DNA of 64,000 nucleotides from Ktedonobacterales bacterium (GTDB lineage: Bacteria > Chloroflexota > Ktedonobacteria > Ktedonobacterales > Ktedonobacteraceae): positions 62,001 to 126,000 of the forward strand of contig DAIDJF010000003.1 in the NCBI GenBank assembly GCA_027451525.1. The letters run 5' to 3'. Position numbers and translations under genes: made by a program. Below are positions 54,673 through 62,848 of the stretch, piece by piece. Positions within the stretch are counted from its first letter, which is position 1. Every line of letters begins with the position of its first letter. Below the pieces are notes generated by a model. It did not search any database. It had not been told where the DNA came from and saw only the letters and a program-made list of their open reading frames with translations.

Positions 54673-55397
54673 GCCTGACCCTGGTTGTTACTTTCAGCCT
54701 GCAACCGCTCCAAGGCCGCACGCGCCGCCAGACGCCCCGCATCTTTAATACTCGATGCTTCACCAGTTCCCAGTAACGTCTCATGCTCAAAGACACCGAC
54801 GCGAAAAGAACGGTCATTGTTGCGCCCGCTCTGCTCTAATACGCGATAGCGTGGCAAAGCACCTGAGCGGTTAAGAATGATTTTTTGCAAACGCCCTTTC
54901 GGATTGGTATCGAGTACCTGTTGGCTCACCAATTCAACCATCGGGAGGATCGTACGCGCAACAAATGCGCGTGCAACCTCCGACCCCTGATCAATATGGA
55001 TTGCCCCCACGACAGCTTCCAATACATCCGCACAGAGCGAGTCGCGAGAACGTTCATTAAAGGTGCGCAGGTTGGCGATATCAACGCAAATAAATGGAAA
55101 GAGGCCCAACTGCTGCCCAACACGCGCGAAGACACGCCGACTTACCACCTCCGATTTGAGCGCGGTCATCTCGCCTTCGGAGGCTGTAGGAAAAGAGCGG
55201 TAAATGTATTCTACGACATGCGCGCTGATAATCGCGTCACCAAGAAATTCTAGCGTATCATATGAGTCGCGCCGTGCCGTCTCTGGACAACAGGAATGAT
55301 GGGTGAAAGCACGCTGCAATGTGGCGCGATCATGAAACCGCACCTGAAGCAGTGTTTCCAGGTCCGTAAGTTTGTCGTCTGCGTTCCATTCCTCCAT
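54669..55397 (-). CDS. rnc: Ribonuclease III
   Basis: RNase III cuts double-stranded RNA in rRNA and mRNA processing. The signature reads YDTLEFLGDAIISAH with the metal-binding acidic residues, and ADVLEAVVGAIH holds the second pair. A dsRBD follows (residues about 165-240). Length 242. The start ATG at 55397 has no ribosome site, and TATAAT sits 8 bases upstream, which suggests a leaderless transcript. It leads an operon with the DNA methyltransferase, the B12-binding subunit and meaB. In other Chloroflexi rnc often lies near smc, fabD or rpmF; that arrangement is not seen here. Confidence 0.92.
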   Translation of the reverse strand: MEEWNADDKLTDLETLLQVRFHDRATLQRAFTHHSCCPETARRDSYDTLEFLGDAIISAHVVEYIYRSFPTASEGEMTALKSEVVSRRVFARVGQQLGLFPFICVDIANLRTFNERSRDSLCADVLEAVVGAIHIDQGSEVARAFVARTILPMVELVSQQVLDTNPKGRLQKIILNRSGALPRYRVLEQSGRNNDRSFRVGVFEHETLLGTGEASSIKDAGRLAARAALERLQAESNNQGQA

Positions 55398-55404
55398 ATC
55401 CCGT

Positions 55405-55410
55405 ATTATA
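55405..55410 (-). promoter_or_regulatory. -10 element giving a leaderless rnc transcript
   Basis: TATAAT on the minus strand ends 7 bases before the rnc ATG, so transcription should start at or one base before the A of ATG. A weak -35 (TCGACG) lies 18 bases upstream. Confidence 0.55.
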
Positions 55411-55464
55411 TCCTAACGATCAGCCTTGCGTCGAGATAGGATGTGAGTTATCTATACTCATAGC

Positions 55465-55713
55465 TTAGAAAGTATTGAGACACTGCAATAACTCGCTCAT
55501 CTCGCATCCCAAGACTTGTGCCGTCCTCTGCAAATATGTCCGCGGCATAGGTCGATGACCGCCAAGATAGTCATAAAGCGTGCTACGAGGAATATTTATC
55601 TCCGTCGCAAATTCCTGGATAGTATAGCCCGACCGCCTGATATGCTGTTTTAAGCTATTCGGATAAGATCTGAGGTGTGTTTTCCGTCCTTGTCTATTCT
55701 TTGCCTGACTCAT
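55465..55713 (-). CDS. Small XRE-type helix-turn-helix protein (82 aa)
   Basis: The ATG at 55713 is 8 bases after GAGGAG; the upstream ATG at 55728 is part of that site. The protein starts MSQAKNRQGRK and contains a helix-turn-helix: TIQEFATEINIPRSTLYDYL, with a basic N-terminus. It resembles phage and XRE repressors reduced to the DNA-binding domain, so dimerisation would rest on the last 20 residues. It lies about 70 bases upstream of rnc on the same strand but has its own promoter region. The 11-bp repeats upstream (55819-55848) are candidate binding sites for it. Confidence 0.75.
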   Translation of the reverse strand: MSQAKNRQGRKTHLRSYPNSLKQHIRRSGYTIQEFATEINIPRSTLYDYLGGHRPMPRTYLQRTAQVLGCEMSELLQCLNTF

Positions 55714-55818
55714 CAATTTTCTCCTCATAAGTTTTTCAGCGCATCATCAGAGAAATATATAGGCTGAGTATAGCAAATCACATAAGCAAAACTATCCGAA
55801 TCTTGCTCTCATCTTCTA

Positions 55819-55848
55819 TTTCGACAAAATTTGGACATTTTTTGGACA
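55819..55848. promoter_or_regulatory. Three direct repeats TTTSGACA with an exact 11-bp period
   Basis: TTTCGACA (55819), TTTGGACA (55830) and TTTGGACA (55841) repeat at exactly 11 bases, so all face one side of the helix. They lie between the HTH gene (minus) and the SAM methyltransferase (plus), as operators for a tandem-binding regulator would; this spacing is also seen in PhoB/OmpR-type sites. Confidence 0.6.
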
Positions 55849-56015
55849 CTTTTTGCTTTTTTCTGCCCCTCCCATATGTACACTTACAAACATATAGTTT
55901 TTCTAGCCAATATTTTATAGATGAAAGGATAAAGTGAATATATGCTTCTGCCAAAAGAGAAAGACGCGACCACAAAACATATGAGCGGCCCTGTCAGCCA
56001 GAAAGGAGCTTACTG

Positions 56016-56870
56016 ATGGATTATCGGCTTCCTGAAAGCACCCGCTCCTTTGCGCACTTTACGCAACACCCATACATACGTTTTCTCATCGCATTACACA
56101 ATTTTTTGCTCACAACGTTGCCGCTTCTGCCAGCACACCTCTCGGTGACAACGATCCGCCAGGTACTTGATGCCGTATGTGGTACAGGCACTTGGGTCAA
56201 CGCACTTTTGCAGGTCTATCCTCACCTTGAGGTTATGGGTATTGAACGCGACCAACAGTTGGTAGAGTATGCGCGTGCATACGCCTCACGCGCACAAAGC
56301 GGACACAGCAATTTTCTCGCGGCAGACCTCCTTGATTTGCCAATCTCACCACAGTTTTTTGATCTCGTACACGCGCGTTTTCTCCCGCCTGTCGCGACAC
56401 GTGCGCAAAGACGGCTCCAGGTCCACGCCCTTGCCCGTGTTTGCGCGCCCGAAGGCTACCTCGTCTGGACGGAATGGACATGGCCCGTCAGCAATGGCGA
56501 GGCATGTGGCAAACTCTACCGCATGCTCAAACACGCCCTCGTAGAATCTCTCGCCATGAGCGACGCACCACATGAGATGGAAACGCTACTTGCGTATGCA
56601 CTTGCATTGCCCGTTTCCGCGTTGCAGGTACAGGAGATACTGCTTTCCTACCCCTCACAAAATGCCGCGCCACACAACACGGCATCTGTACAGGAGGTAC
56701 TTATAACCCTGCTCAACTTTATGCGCTTCTTCCTGCTTACACACCATATTGCACGAGCTAGAGAGGTTGATACACTCCTCCAGCAGTGTCAGAGCGAGAT
56801 TTACGCACCAAACTTCAATATGAGTTGGACACTCAAGACGGTTGTAGGACAAAAACCACTTCATTTCTAA
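56016..56870 (+). CDS. Class I SAM-dependent methyltransferase (284 aa)
   Basis: The Rossmann-type SAM domain fills residues about 45-170: VLDAVCGTGTWVNALLQ (motif I, with VCGTG in place of the usual GCGTG), MGIERDQQLVEYARAYA and FLAADLLDLPISPQFFDLVH. C-terminal helices (about 170-284) may hold the acceptor. Close relatives methylate small molecules or quinones; the substrate is not readable. A good ribosome site (AAAGGAG) precedes the ATG. It is divergent from the small HTH gene and could be under its control. Confidence 0.85.
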   Translation: MDYRLPESTRSFAHFTQHPYIRFLIALHNFLLTTLPLLPAHLSVTTIRQVLDAVCGTGTWVNALLQVYPHLEVMGIERDQQLVEYARAYASRAQSGHSNFLAADLLDLPISPQFFDLVHARFLPPVATRAQRRLQVHALARVCAPEGYLVWTEWTWPVSNGEACGKLYRMLKHALVESLAMSDAPHEMETLLAYALALPVSALQVQEILLSYPSQNAAPHNTASVQEVLITLLNFMRFFLLTHHIARAREVDTLLQQCQSEIYAPNFNMSWTLKTVVGQKPLHF

Positions 56871-57037
56871 CAAAATGAAAGACTACAAAAAAGGTGGGAG
56901 ATAATAATAACATACAGCAGTAGCATTTGAGACCCAAAGTTGGCAGCGTCGGGACGTGACGCATTCGCGGCCTCCAGGCAAGACCATGTAGAACGCGCGT
57001 GAATAGCCCATTATGAACGCAGTAAAGCTGGGATTAC

Positions 57038-57110
57038 TTGACAAAAAAAGTTGCATCCATGATATACTCTAATCGGCAAAACATGTTCGCACCAGCGAAC
57101 GTGCTATAAT
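57038..57110 (+). promoter_or_regulatory. Promoter elements and palindrome upstream of the GT4-GH57 operon
   Basis: TTGACA (57038-57043) with GATATA (57061-57066) at 17 bases or TATACT (57063-57068) at 19 bases. Downstream lies GTTCGC-ACCA-GCGAAC (57085-57100), then TATAAT (57105-57110) without a good -35. The palindrome would overlap the -35 of this second promoter, as a repressor or activator site would. Confidence 0.5.
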
Positions 57111-57163
57111 TAAGAGGAAGTGTCAATCTCTCTGACAGCGAAGCAGAAGAGGGATGTAATTAT

Positions 57164-57247
57164 ATGTTAATACCCGTTCATCTGCATGGGCAGGGACGCG
57201 CAACGCCACTATGCTGTGAGCAATTGCAATACCGTGTAGACAACTGA
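57164..57247 (+). CDS. Possible 27-residue leader ORF
   Basis: A short ORF starting MLIPVHLHGQGRATPL and ending YRVDN. GAAGAGGG is 13-18 bases upstream, somewhat far. It contains two adjacent cysteines. The ORF lies in the transcribed leader of the GT4-GH57 operon, 75 bases before the first gene. Whether it is translated cannot be told from sequence alone. Confidence 0.3.
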   Translation: MLIPVHLHGQGRATPLCCEQLQYRVDN

Positions 57248-57321
57248 TTACCATCCCAACGCCTCACACTGGTGTCAACCTCTTCCCTTGCATACTTTTT
57301 TTCAAAAAGGATTGAGTTATC

Positions 57322-58698
57322 ATGATGCAACTAGATGGAGCAATCTCGCCTGACAACACGCTGTTTGTTCTACTATGCTTCGAGGGGCCTGATGTGTATT
57401 CTACCGCTGGTGGCCTGGGAACGCGCGTGACTGAATTAAGCGAGGCTCTAGCCGCCCAAGGCTATACGACGTATCTCATTTTTATCGGTGACCCCTACAA
57501 ACCCTCTACTGAGGTGCGTGTTGATGGCCGCCTGATCCTCAAACGCTGGTCACAATGGGTCAGCAAATACTATCCCAACGGCGTATACGACGGAGAAGAA
57601 GCCAAGCTCTACGATTATAATGAAAGCGTTCCCTATCATATCTATAATGAGATTGTACGGCCCGCTATCGCACAGGGCAAAACGCCCGTTATCATGGGTG
57701 AAGACTGGCATACCGCAGAAGCCATCTGCCGCACCTCGGACTTGCTCCACTGGTTTGGTGTGCGTCAAAAAGCACTGCTGCTCTGGAATCTCAATAGTCT
57801 TATGTCGCTCCATCGTATTAATTGGAGCCGCCTCAACTTTGTCTCAACGCTCTGTACAGTCAGCAAATATATGAAACATAAAATGTGGGAATTGGGCGTC
57901 AACCCGCTCGTCATCCCCAACGGCATTCCCACACGCCATATGAATCCCGTCGATACTGCTGCCGTCGAGCGTTTGCGCACCATTGCCCATCGCGGTGATG
58001 CACAGCGCATGTTCCTCTTCAAAATCGGGCGTTTCGATCCCGACAAACGCTGGATGATGGCGATTGAGGCAGTTGCCCGCTTGAAAGAAAGCGGACATCC
58101 CGTGACACTCTTCGTGCGCGGCGGTATTGAGCCACACGGAGCCGAGGTGTTCCGTCATGCATACCATCGTGGTCTGGTTATTCAGGACGTTGTGGCACAA
58201 AAACCCAATCTGGACCAATGCCTTGATGCCGTTGCAAATGCTGGAAACCACGCAGACATCTACAACCTGCGTTTCTTCTTGCCTGAAGAGTTTGTGCGTA
58301 CTACCTATGCCGCCGCTGACGCGACCCTGGCAAATAGTGGTCACGAACCATTCGGTCTGGTCGCATTGGAGGTTATGGGCGCAAAAGGTATCGCGGTCAC
58401 AGGTAGCACAGGTGAAGATTACGCTATCTCGTTTGAAAATGCTATCGTCACTGAAACCGAAGACCCCGATGAGATCGTCGGCTACCTGCTTTACCTGCGC
58501 CGCCATCCTGAGGAACAGGAGCGCATTCGCAACGCGGGCCACCAGACAGCGCAACAATTCTTGTGGGACCATGTAATTGAAAATCTGGTCGGCAAACTGG
58601 AGTTTCTGGCACGCAAACAGGGCATCGTGTTCCCTGTCTCAGAAGTAGAACCTGTAGGGAAAGAAGCACTGCTCGAAGAATCGCGAAGCGCGCTATGA
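57322..58698 (+). CDS. Glycosyltransferase (GT4, glycogen-synthase-like)
   Basis: A 458-residue GT-B enzyme. The N-terminal half opens with FEGPDVYSTAGGLGTRVTEL, where STAGGLG corresponds to the nucleotide-sugar-binding KTGGL of glycogen synthases. GEDWHTAEAI resembles the glycogen-synthase DWHT motif. The donor side shows GRFDPDKRWMMAIEAV and NSGHEPFGLVALEVMGAKG, an EX7E motif. AAAGGA lies 8 bases before the ATG. It is followed after 13 bases by a GH57 gene, a pairing that suggests alpha-glucan synthesis and turnover. Trehalose or sucrose-type synthases cannot be excluded. Confidence 0.85.
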   Translation: MMQLDGAISPDNTLFVLLCFEGPDVYSTAGGLGTRVTELSEALAAQGYTTYLIFIGDPYKPSTEVRVDGRLILKRWSQWVSKYYPNGVYDGEEAKLYDYNESVPYHIYNEIVRPAIAQGKTPVIMGEDWHTAEAICRTSDLLHWFGVRQKALLLWNLNSLMSLHRINWSRLNFVSTLCTVSKYMKHKMWELGVNPLVIPNGIPTRHMNPVDTAAVERLRTIAHRGDAQRMFLFKIGRFDPDKRWMMAIEAVARLKESGHPVTLFVRGGIEPHGAEVFRHAYHRGLVIQDVVAQKPNLDQCLDAVANAGNHADIYNLRFFLPEEFVRTTYAAADATLANSGHEPFGLVALEVMGAKGIAVTGSTGEDYAISFENAIVTETEDPDEIVGYLLYLRRHPEEQERIRNAGHQTAQQFLWDHVIENLVGKLEFLARKQGIVFPVSEVEPVGKEALLEESRSAL

Positions 58699-58711
58699 GA
58701 GGATTTCTGGC

Positions 58712-60115
58712 ATGGTTGCAGAACTAGCCATCTACACGGTTGTCCATCAACCGCGCCGCTTGAAGTTGCCAGCGCAACCGATTCCGCGCGGCGCAACCGT
58801 TGAAGATATCGCGCATTGTCTCTTTGATGAGCGCATGAATGAGCACTACTTTCATAAAGTAGCGCGTTACAGCTATTATCCAGCAGCACGCATGTTTCTC
58901 GACCTGGTGCGCAATAAAGGTCTTCATCTCTCAATCGGCTTCTCTCTCTCGTTCGTGCGTCAGGCTCTTGTCTGGGACCCCGCCCTGCTCGACCTGTTCC
59001 GTGAGCTGGTTGCAGAAGAGCGCGTTGAATTGATCGGCGTCGAACCATATCATAGTTTCTTGTTCTTGCTCGATCTCCCAACCTTCGTGCTCCGCATGAA
59101 GTGGATGAGCAATGAACTGGAACGCATCTTTGGCAAACGCCCCGTTGTGACCGACACAACCGAGATGTGCATGTCCTCCTGGCTCCACGCGGCCCTCGAT
59201 ACAGCGGGGTTTCGCGGAGCCGTCATGGACGGACGGCCCTGGGTACTGGATTGGCGTGAAAGCACGCATCTCTACCGCTACAGCGACGAGTTGCCACTGC
59301 CACGTCTCTTCGAGGAGAAGAAGACCGCGCGCAGTCGGCGCACCACTCCCAAGCTTGTCGTTGATAATGAGCGCGAAAGTGGTCCCTATCTGTTCACACG
59401 CCACGTCGAACTCAGTGATGATGTCGGCTATCGCTTCTCACAACGGAATTGGGCCAGCTATCCCCTGTTCGCCAATACCTACGCGGACTGGATCGCCAAT
59501 ACACAGGGCGATTTCCTCTTCCTGGGCTGGGATTTCGAGACATTTGGCGAACACCATAGCGCGGATACAGGCATCTTTGACTTTATGCACGCCCTGCCTG
59601 ACGAACTGGCAAGACGCGGTATACAGACATATACGCCATCTATACTGCTTGAACGGCATAGCAAGCAGGCCAATCATCTGCCACTCCCAGCCTTTCCAAC
59701 CACGTGGGCAGGCAGCGGCGGCATGGAATTTTTCCTCGGCAATAGTGCCCAGGACGCGCTCTTCCGCCTGATGGGCTATACCTACGGAACAGCCAAGCTG
59801 ACTGAGAATCCCGACCTGATTGATCTGGCAATCTGGCTAGCGCAATCTGACAACCTGCACCTCATTCAGTGGTATGGACGAGGGGGAGCGGAGGCTGAAG
59901 TATCGGCTTACTTCACACCCAACGAGTGGTGGTCTTTAGGCTCTAACCACATCATTCAGGAGCAACAGCAGGTGTATCTCAACGCAATTCAAGCGATGGA
60001 GGCATTTCTGCCAGCACGCACGCTCCGTCAAGCACGACGTAAATCTAATGGGCGCACATCCCGCCGCCCACGCGAGCTAGAGCCAGAATTGAGCTTTTTA
60101 GCCCGCCACGCTTAA
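58712..60115 (+). CDS. Glycoside hydrolase family 57 (alpha-amylase/branching-type)
   Basis: A 467-residue enzyme of GH57, a retaining family that acts on alpha-glucans. Conserved regions: HQPRRLKL near the start, ELIGVEPYHSFLFLL, RPVVTDTTEMCMS with the nucleophile glutamate, and FLGWDFETFGEHH with the acid/base aspartate, matching the family FxDxExFGxHW pattern. Its partner gene encodes a glycogen-synthase-like GT, so glycogen or maltodextrin metabolism is likely. The C-terminus is basic and Arg-rich. A perfect hairpin follows. GAGAGGA is 9 bases before the ATG. Confidence 0.88.
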   Translation: MVAELAIYTVVHQPRRLKLPAQPIPRGATVEDIAHCLFDERMNEHYFHKVARYSYYPAARMFLDLVRNKGLHLSIGFSLSFVRQALVWDPALLDLFRELVAEERVELIGVEPYHSFLFLLDLPTFVLRMKWMSNELERIFGKRPVVTDTTEMCMSSWLHAALDTAGFRGAVMDGRPWVLDWRESTHLYRYSDELPLPRLFEEKKTARSRRTTPKLVVDNERESGPYLFTRHVELSDDVGYRFSQRNWASYPLFANTYADWIANTQGDFLFLGWDFETFGEHHSADTGIFDFMHALPDELARRGIQTYTPSILLERHSKQANHLPLPAFPTTWAGSGGMEFFLGNSAQDALFRLMGYTYGTAKLTENPDLIDLAIWLAQSDNLHLIQWYGRGGAEAEVSAYFTPNEWWSLGSNHIIQEQQQVYLNAIQAMEAFLPARTLRQARRKSNGRTSRRPRELEPELSFLARHA

Positions 60116-60130
60116 AGCCCACCATCACAC

Positions 60131-60177
60131 ATAGCAGACAGGTGAGAGCATACGGTATGCTCTCACCTGTCTGCTAT
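60131..60177. terminator. 20-bp hairpin between GH57 and M20 genes
   Basis: ATAGCAGACAGGTGAGAGCA (60131-60150) pairs with 60158-60177 around a 7-base loop. It lies between two convergent genes and may end both. No U-tract follows. Confidence 0.7.
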
Positions 60178-60237
60178 AGCGAAACATGTTATGTTTTTCG
60201 CCCGATTGCGAACTGCCAATGATGTTTCCGATAGGGA

Positions 60238-61437
60238 TTACTGCTCCAAAAAGTCCAACGCGGCGCGGGTCAGGACTTCGACCGCGATGGGCAGAGCATC
60301 TTCGCCGATATTGAAGCGCGGATGATGGTGCGGAAAGGCATTCCCTTTGCGCTCATCGTGCGCGCCAACAATGAAATAGCACCCTGGCGCACTGTTGAGG
60401 AAGAAGGCCATATCGTCGCTGCCCGTTGTCATCACTTCCGCGCCCCCATCAACATGGTCTGTACCAACGGTCGCAATGGCGGCATTACGCACCATTTCGG
60501 TCATTGTCGGGTCGTTCGTGCAGGGTGGACAGCTATCGAAGGTCTCCATCTCGCATGAACCCCCCATTGCCGTTGCAATGCCTGTCGCCATCTCGCGAAT
60601 ACGACGCATCAACTTATCGCGATGCTCAGCAGTGAAGGCGCGCATCGTGCCCTGCATCTCCGCCTTTTCAGGGATAATATTAAAGGCAGTTCCAGCGATA
60701 ATTCTTCCAATCGTGATGATCGCGGGGGCAAAGGGAGATGTTTCACGTGTGATAAGCGTTTGCAGGGCGGTTGTGATATAGGCAGCAATCACGATAGGGT
60801 CAACAGCTTCATGTGGCGAGGCAGCATGTCCACCCTTGCCATGCACGTGTAGAACAAAGCGGTCCGCGCTCGCAAAGACCGTTCCCGCGCGCACGCCGAC
60901 CCGTCCCAACGTGTAATTGCTAATCAGATGTAAACCAATCACGCCATCAACACCCTCCATCGCCCCTTCTTTGACCATCGGTTCCGCGCCCCCAATCTTC
61001 TCCTCGGCAGGCTGAAAAATAAACTTCACGTTACCAGAAAGTTCAGAACGGCGTTTACTTAAAATATCAGCGACCGTCAGCAAGATAGAGGTATGCCCAT
61101 CGTGTCCACAGGCATGCATCTTACCATCTTCTTGTGAACGATACTCGATCTCGTTCAATTCATGAATTGGTAAGGCGTCCATGTCAGCACGAATAGCAAT
61201 CGTCTTCGCTCCATCTTTGCGCGCTTCCCCACGTAGCAAACCGATAACCCCCGTTTTGGCAACGCCCGTCCGCACCTCCATCCCCAACGCACGCAAGCGA
61301 TCAGCAACAATGCCAGCGGTACGATACTCTTCAAAGGCCAGCTCAGGATGCTCATGCAGATCACGGCGCATTGCGATCAGCCCCGGAACCAACTCATCAA
61401 TCTCGGATTTCAAACGATCAGGATTGGATACGGACAT
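60238..61437 (-). CDS. M20 family metallo-amidohydrolase
   Basis: A 399-residue hydrolase of the carboxypeptidase/aminoacylase group. Metal site: MHACGHDGHTS, PAEEKIGGAEPMV (catalytic Glu pair) and the histidine in IGLHLISN; the lid region includes HVHGKGGHAASPHEAVDP and NIIPEKAEMQGTMRAF. Family members release amino acids from N-acyl or hippuryl substrates, or process IAA-type conjugates. A ribosome site (AAGGAGG) is close upstream. It stands alone. Substrate unknown. Confidence 0.9.
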   Translation of the reverse strand: MSVSNPDRLKSEIDELVPGLIAMRRDLHEHPELAFEEYRTAGIVADRLRALGMEVRTGVAKTGVIGLLRGEARKDGAKTIAIRADMDALPIHELNEIEYRSQEDGKMHACGHDGHTSILLTVADILSKRRSELSGNVKFIFQPAEEKIGGAEPMVKEGAMEGVDGVIGLHLISNYTLGRVGVRAGTVFASADRFVLHVHGKGGHAASPHEAVDPIVIAAYITTALQTLITRETSPFAPAIITIGRIIAGTAFNIIPEKAEMQGTMRAFTAEHRDKLMRRIREMATGIATAMGGSCEMETFDSCPPCTNDPTMTEMVRNAAIATVGTDHVDGGAEVMTTGSDDMAFFLNSAPGCYFIVGAHDERKGNAFPHHHPRFNIGEDALPIAVEVLTRAALDFLEQ

Positions 61438-61584
61438 CTCTCCTCCTTAAGAAAACCAGCAAAATGTACGCAGATTTGCCGCGCAAGAATCGGATAGACA
61501 CATCGCACGGCTGTATCTTATTATAGTATCACACGTAGGAAACGGTAGCGGTGATAACAAATCTGGACGATTGAGGAGTAGCGA

Positions 61585-62706
61585 ATGATGAATCTCAATG
61601 ATTACGCTCAAGAATATTGGCAAGCGATAGTCACGCGCGATAAGCAGGCGGATGGTCTCTTTGTGTATGCGGTGCGCTCAACAGGGATTTATTGCAACCC
61701 CTCCTGTCCAGCGCGCAAGCCAAAACGCGAATATGTGCGCTTCTTTGAACGCGCAGAGGCCGCTGAACAAGCTGGTTTCCGTCCCTGTCGTCGCTGCCAC
61801 CCAGAAAAAATGGCACCGGGGGCGCATGAGACACAGGAGCTACAGCTAGAACTGGTTCAGCAGCTTTGTCGCTATATTGAAACGCATTGTGAAGAGCCAT
61901 TGACGCTCGGTGAACTCAGCGAACAGGTCCATCTCAGCCCTTCGCATATGCAGCGCGTCTTCAAGCGAATCGTGGGCGTCACGCCGCTCCAATATATTCA
62001 CGCTTGCCGCCTAAAACAATTAAAAGGGCAGATCAAAGATGGAGCAAGCGTTACCAAAGCCTTGTACGAGGCTGGTTATAGCTCCAGCAGTCGCTTATAT
62101 GAACAGGTAACGACGCGCCTGGGCATGACCCCAGGAACGTATCAAAAAGGAGGCACAGGCATGACTATTCACTATACGCTCGTTGATTGTGCCCTGGGAC
62201 GTTTATTGGTCGCAGCAACCGATAAAGGCGTATGCGCGGTCTATCCGGGTGACGATGACGCCGCATTGAGCACACTTTTATTACAAGAATATCCTGCCGC
62301 CGAGATTACACGCGATGAAACCACGCAGATGGAACAATGGGTAAGCGCGTTACTGCGCCACCTGACAGGTCAGCAACCACATTTGGAATTGCCGCTCGAT
62401 GTACAAGCAACAGCATTCCAACGCCTGGTCTGGGACGCTTTACGCGCCATTCCCTACGGTGAAACCCGCTCGTACAGCGAAATTGCCGCCATGCTCGGTA
62501 GCAAGAAAAAGGCTCGTGCCGTTGCCCTGGCCTGCGCCAGCAATCCAGTCGCGCTGGCAGTCCCCTGCCATCGTGTTGTGCGCGAGAGTGGCACCCTCGG
62601 CGGCTATCGTTGGGGCATTGCGCGCAAGCAATACCTGCTCGACCAGGAAAAGCTATACATGTTGCCTGTACCTGCAGGAATTGGAGGATACGAAACGCAC
62701 TGCTAG
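61585..62706 (+). CDS. ada: Bifunctional Ada protein: methyl-DNA sensor, AraC-type regulator and O6-methylguanine methyltransferase
   Basis: Ada repairs alkylated DNA and activates the adaptive response. The N-terminal zinc domain has C37, C41, C68 and C71 (CNPSCPARKPK, CRRC); C37 is the expected methyl acceptor for phosphotriesters. An AraC-type HTH follows (LTLGELSEQVHLSPSHMQRV, residues 105-190). The C-terminal methyltransferase has the acceptor Cys328 in VPCHRVV, and its active-site loop is complete. GAGGAG is 5 bases before the ATG. Length 373. In E. coli ada is followed by alkB; here a transporter follows instead. Confidence 0.94.
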   Translation: MMNLNDYAQEYWQAIVTRDKQADGLFVYAVRSTGIYCNPSCPARKPKREYVRFFERAEAAEQAGFRPCRRCHPEKMAPGAHETQELQLELVQQLCRYIETHCEEPLTLGELSEQVHLSPSHMQRVFKRIVGVTPLQYIHACRLKQLKGQIKDGASVTKALYEAGYSSSSRLYEQVTTRLGMTPGTYQKGGTGMTIHYTLVDCALGRLLVAATDKGVCAVYPGDDDAALSTLLLQEYPAAEITRDETTQMEQWVSALLRHLTGQQPHLELPLDVQATAFQRLVWDALRAIPYGETRSYSEIAAMLGSKKKARAVALACASNPVALAVPCHRVVRESGTLGGYRWGIARKQYLLDQEKLYMLPVPAGIGGYETHC

Positions 62707-62848
62707 GCAGAACCAGCCAATATCTCTTCCACTCCCAGCCATTGGTTGTAGGAATATACTTTATGGTTGGTTATGCTAACAGTACAAGTTACGTGTTTAG
62801 TCCTGTGACGAGACAGATAACGTCTCCCCTTTTCCTGGATGGATATTG

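Larger units (their letters stand above)
56871..57321. other. Long leader region of the GT4-GH57 operon
   Basis: About 450 bases containing two promoter-like elements, an inverted repeat and a small ORF, listed separately. The first 150 bases show nothing recognisable. Confidence 0.5.

Noticed and set aside
55778-55975. 65-codon minus-strand ORF upstream of the small HTH gene
   Set aside because: It lies over the phased repeats, has no ribosome site, and is rich in Lys/Ser from AT-rich DNA.
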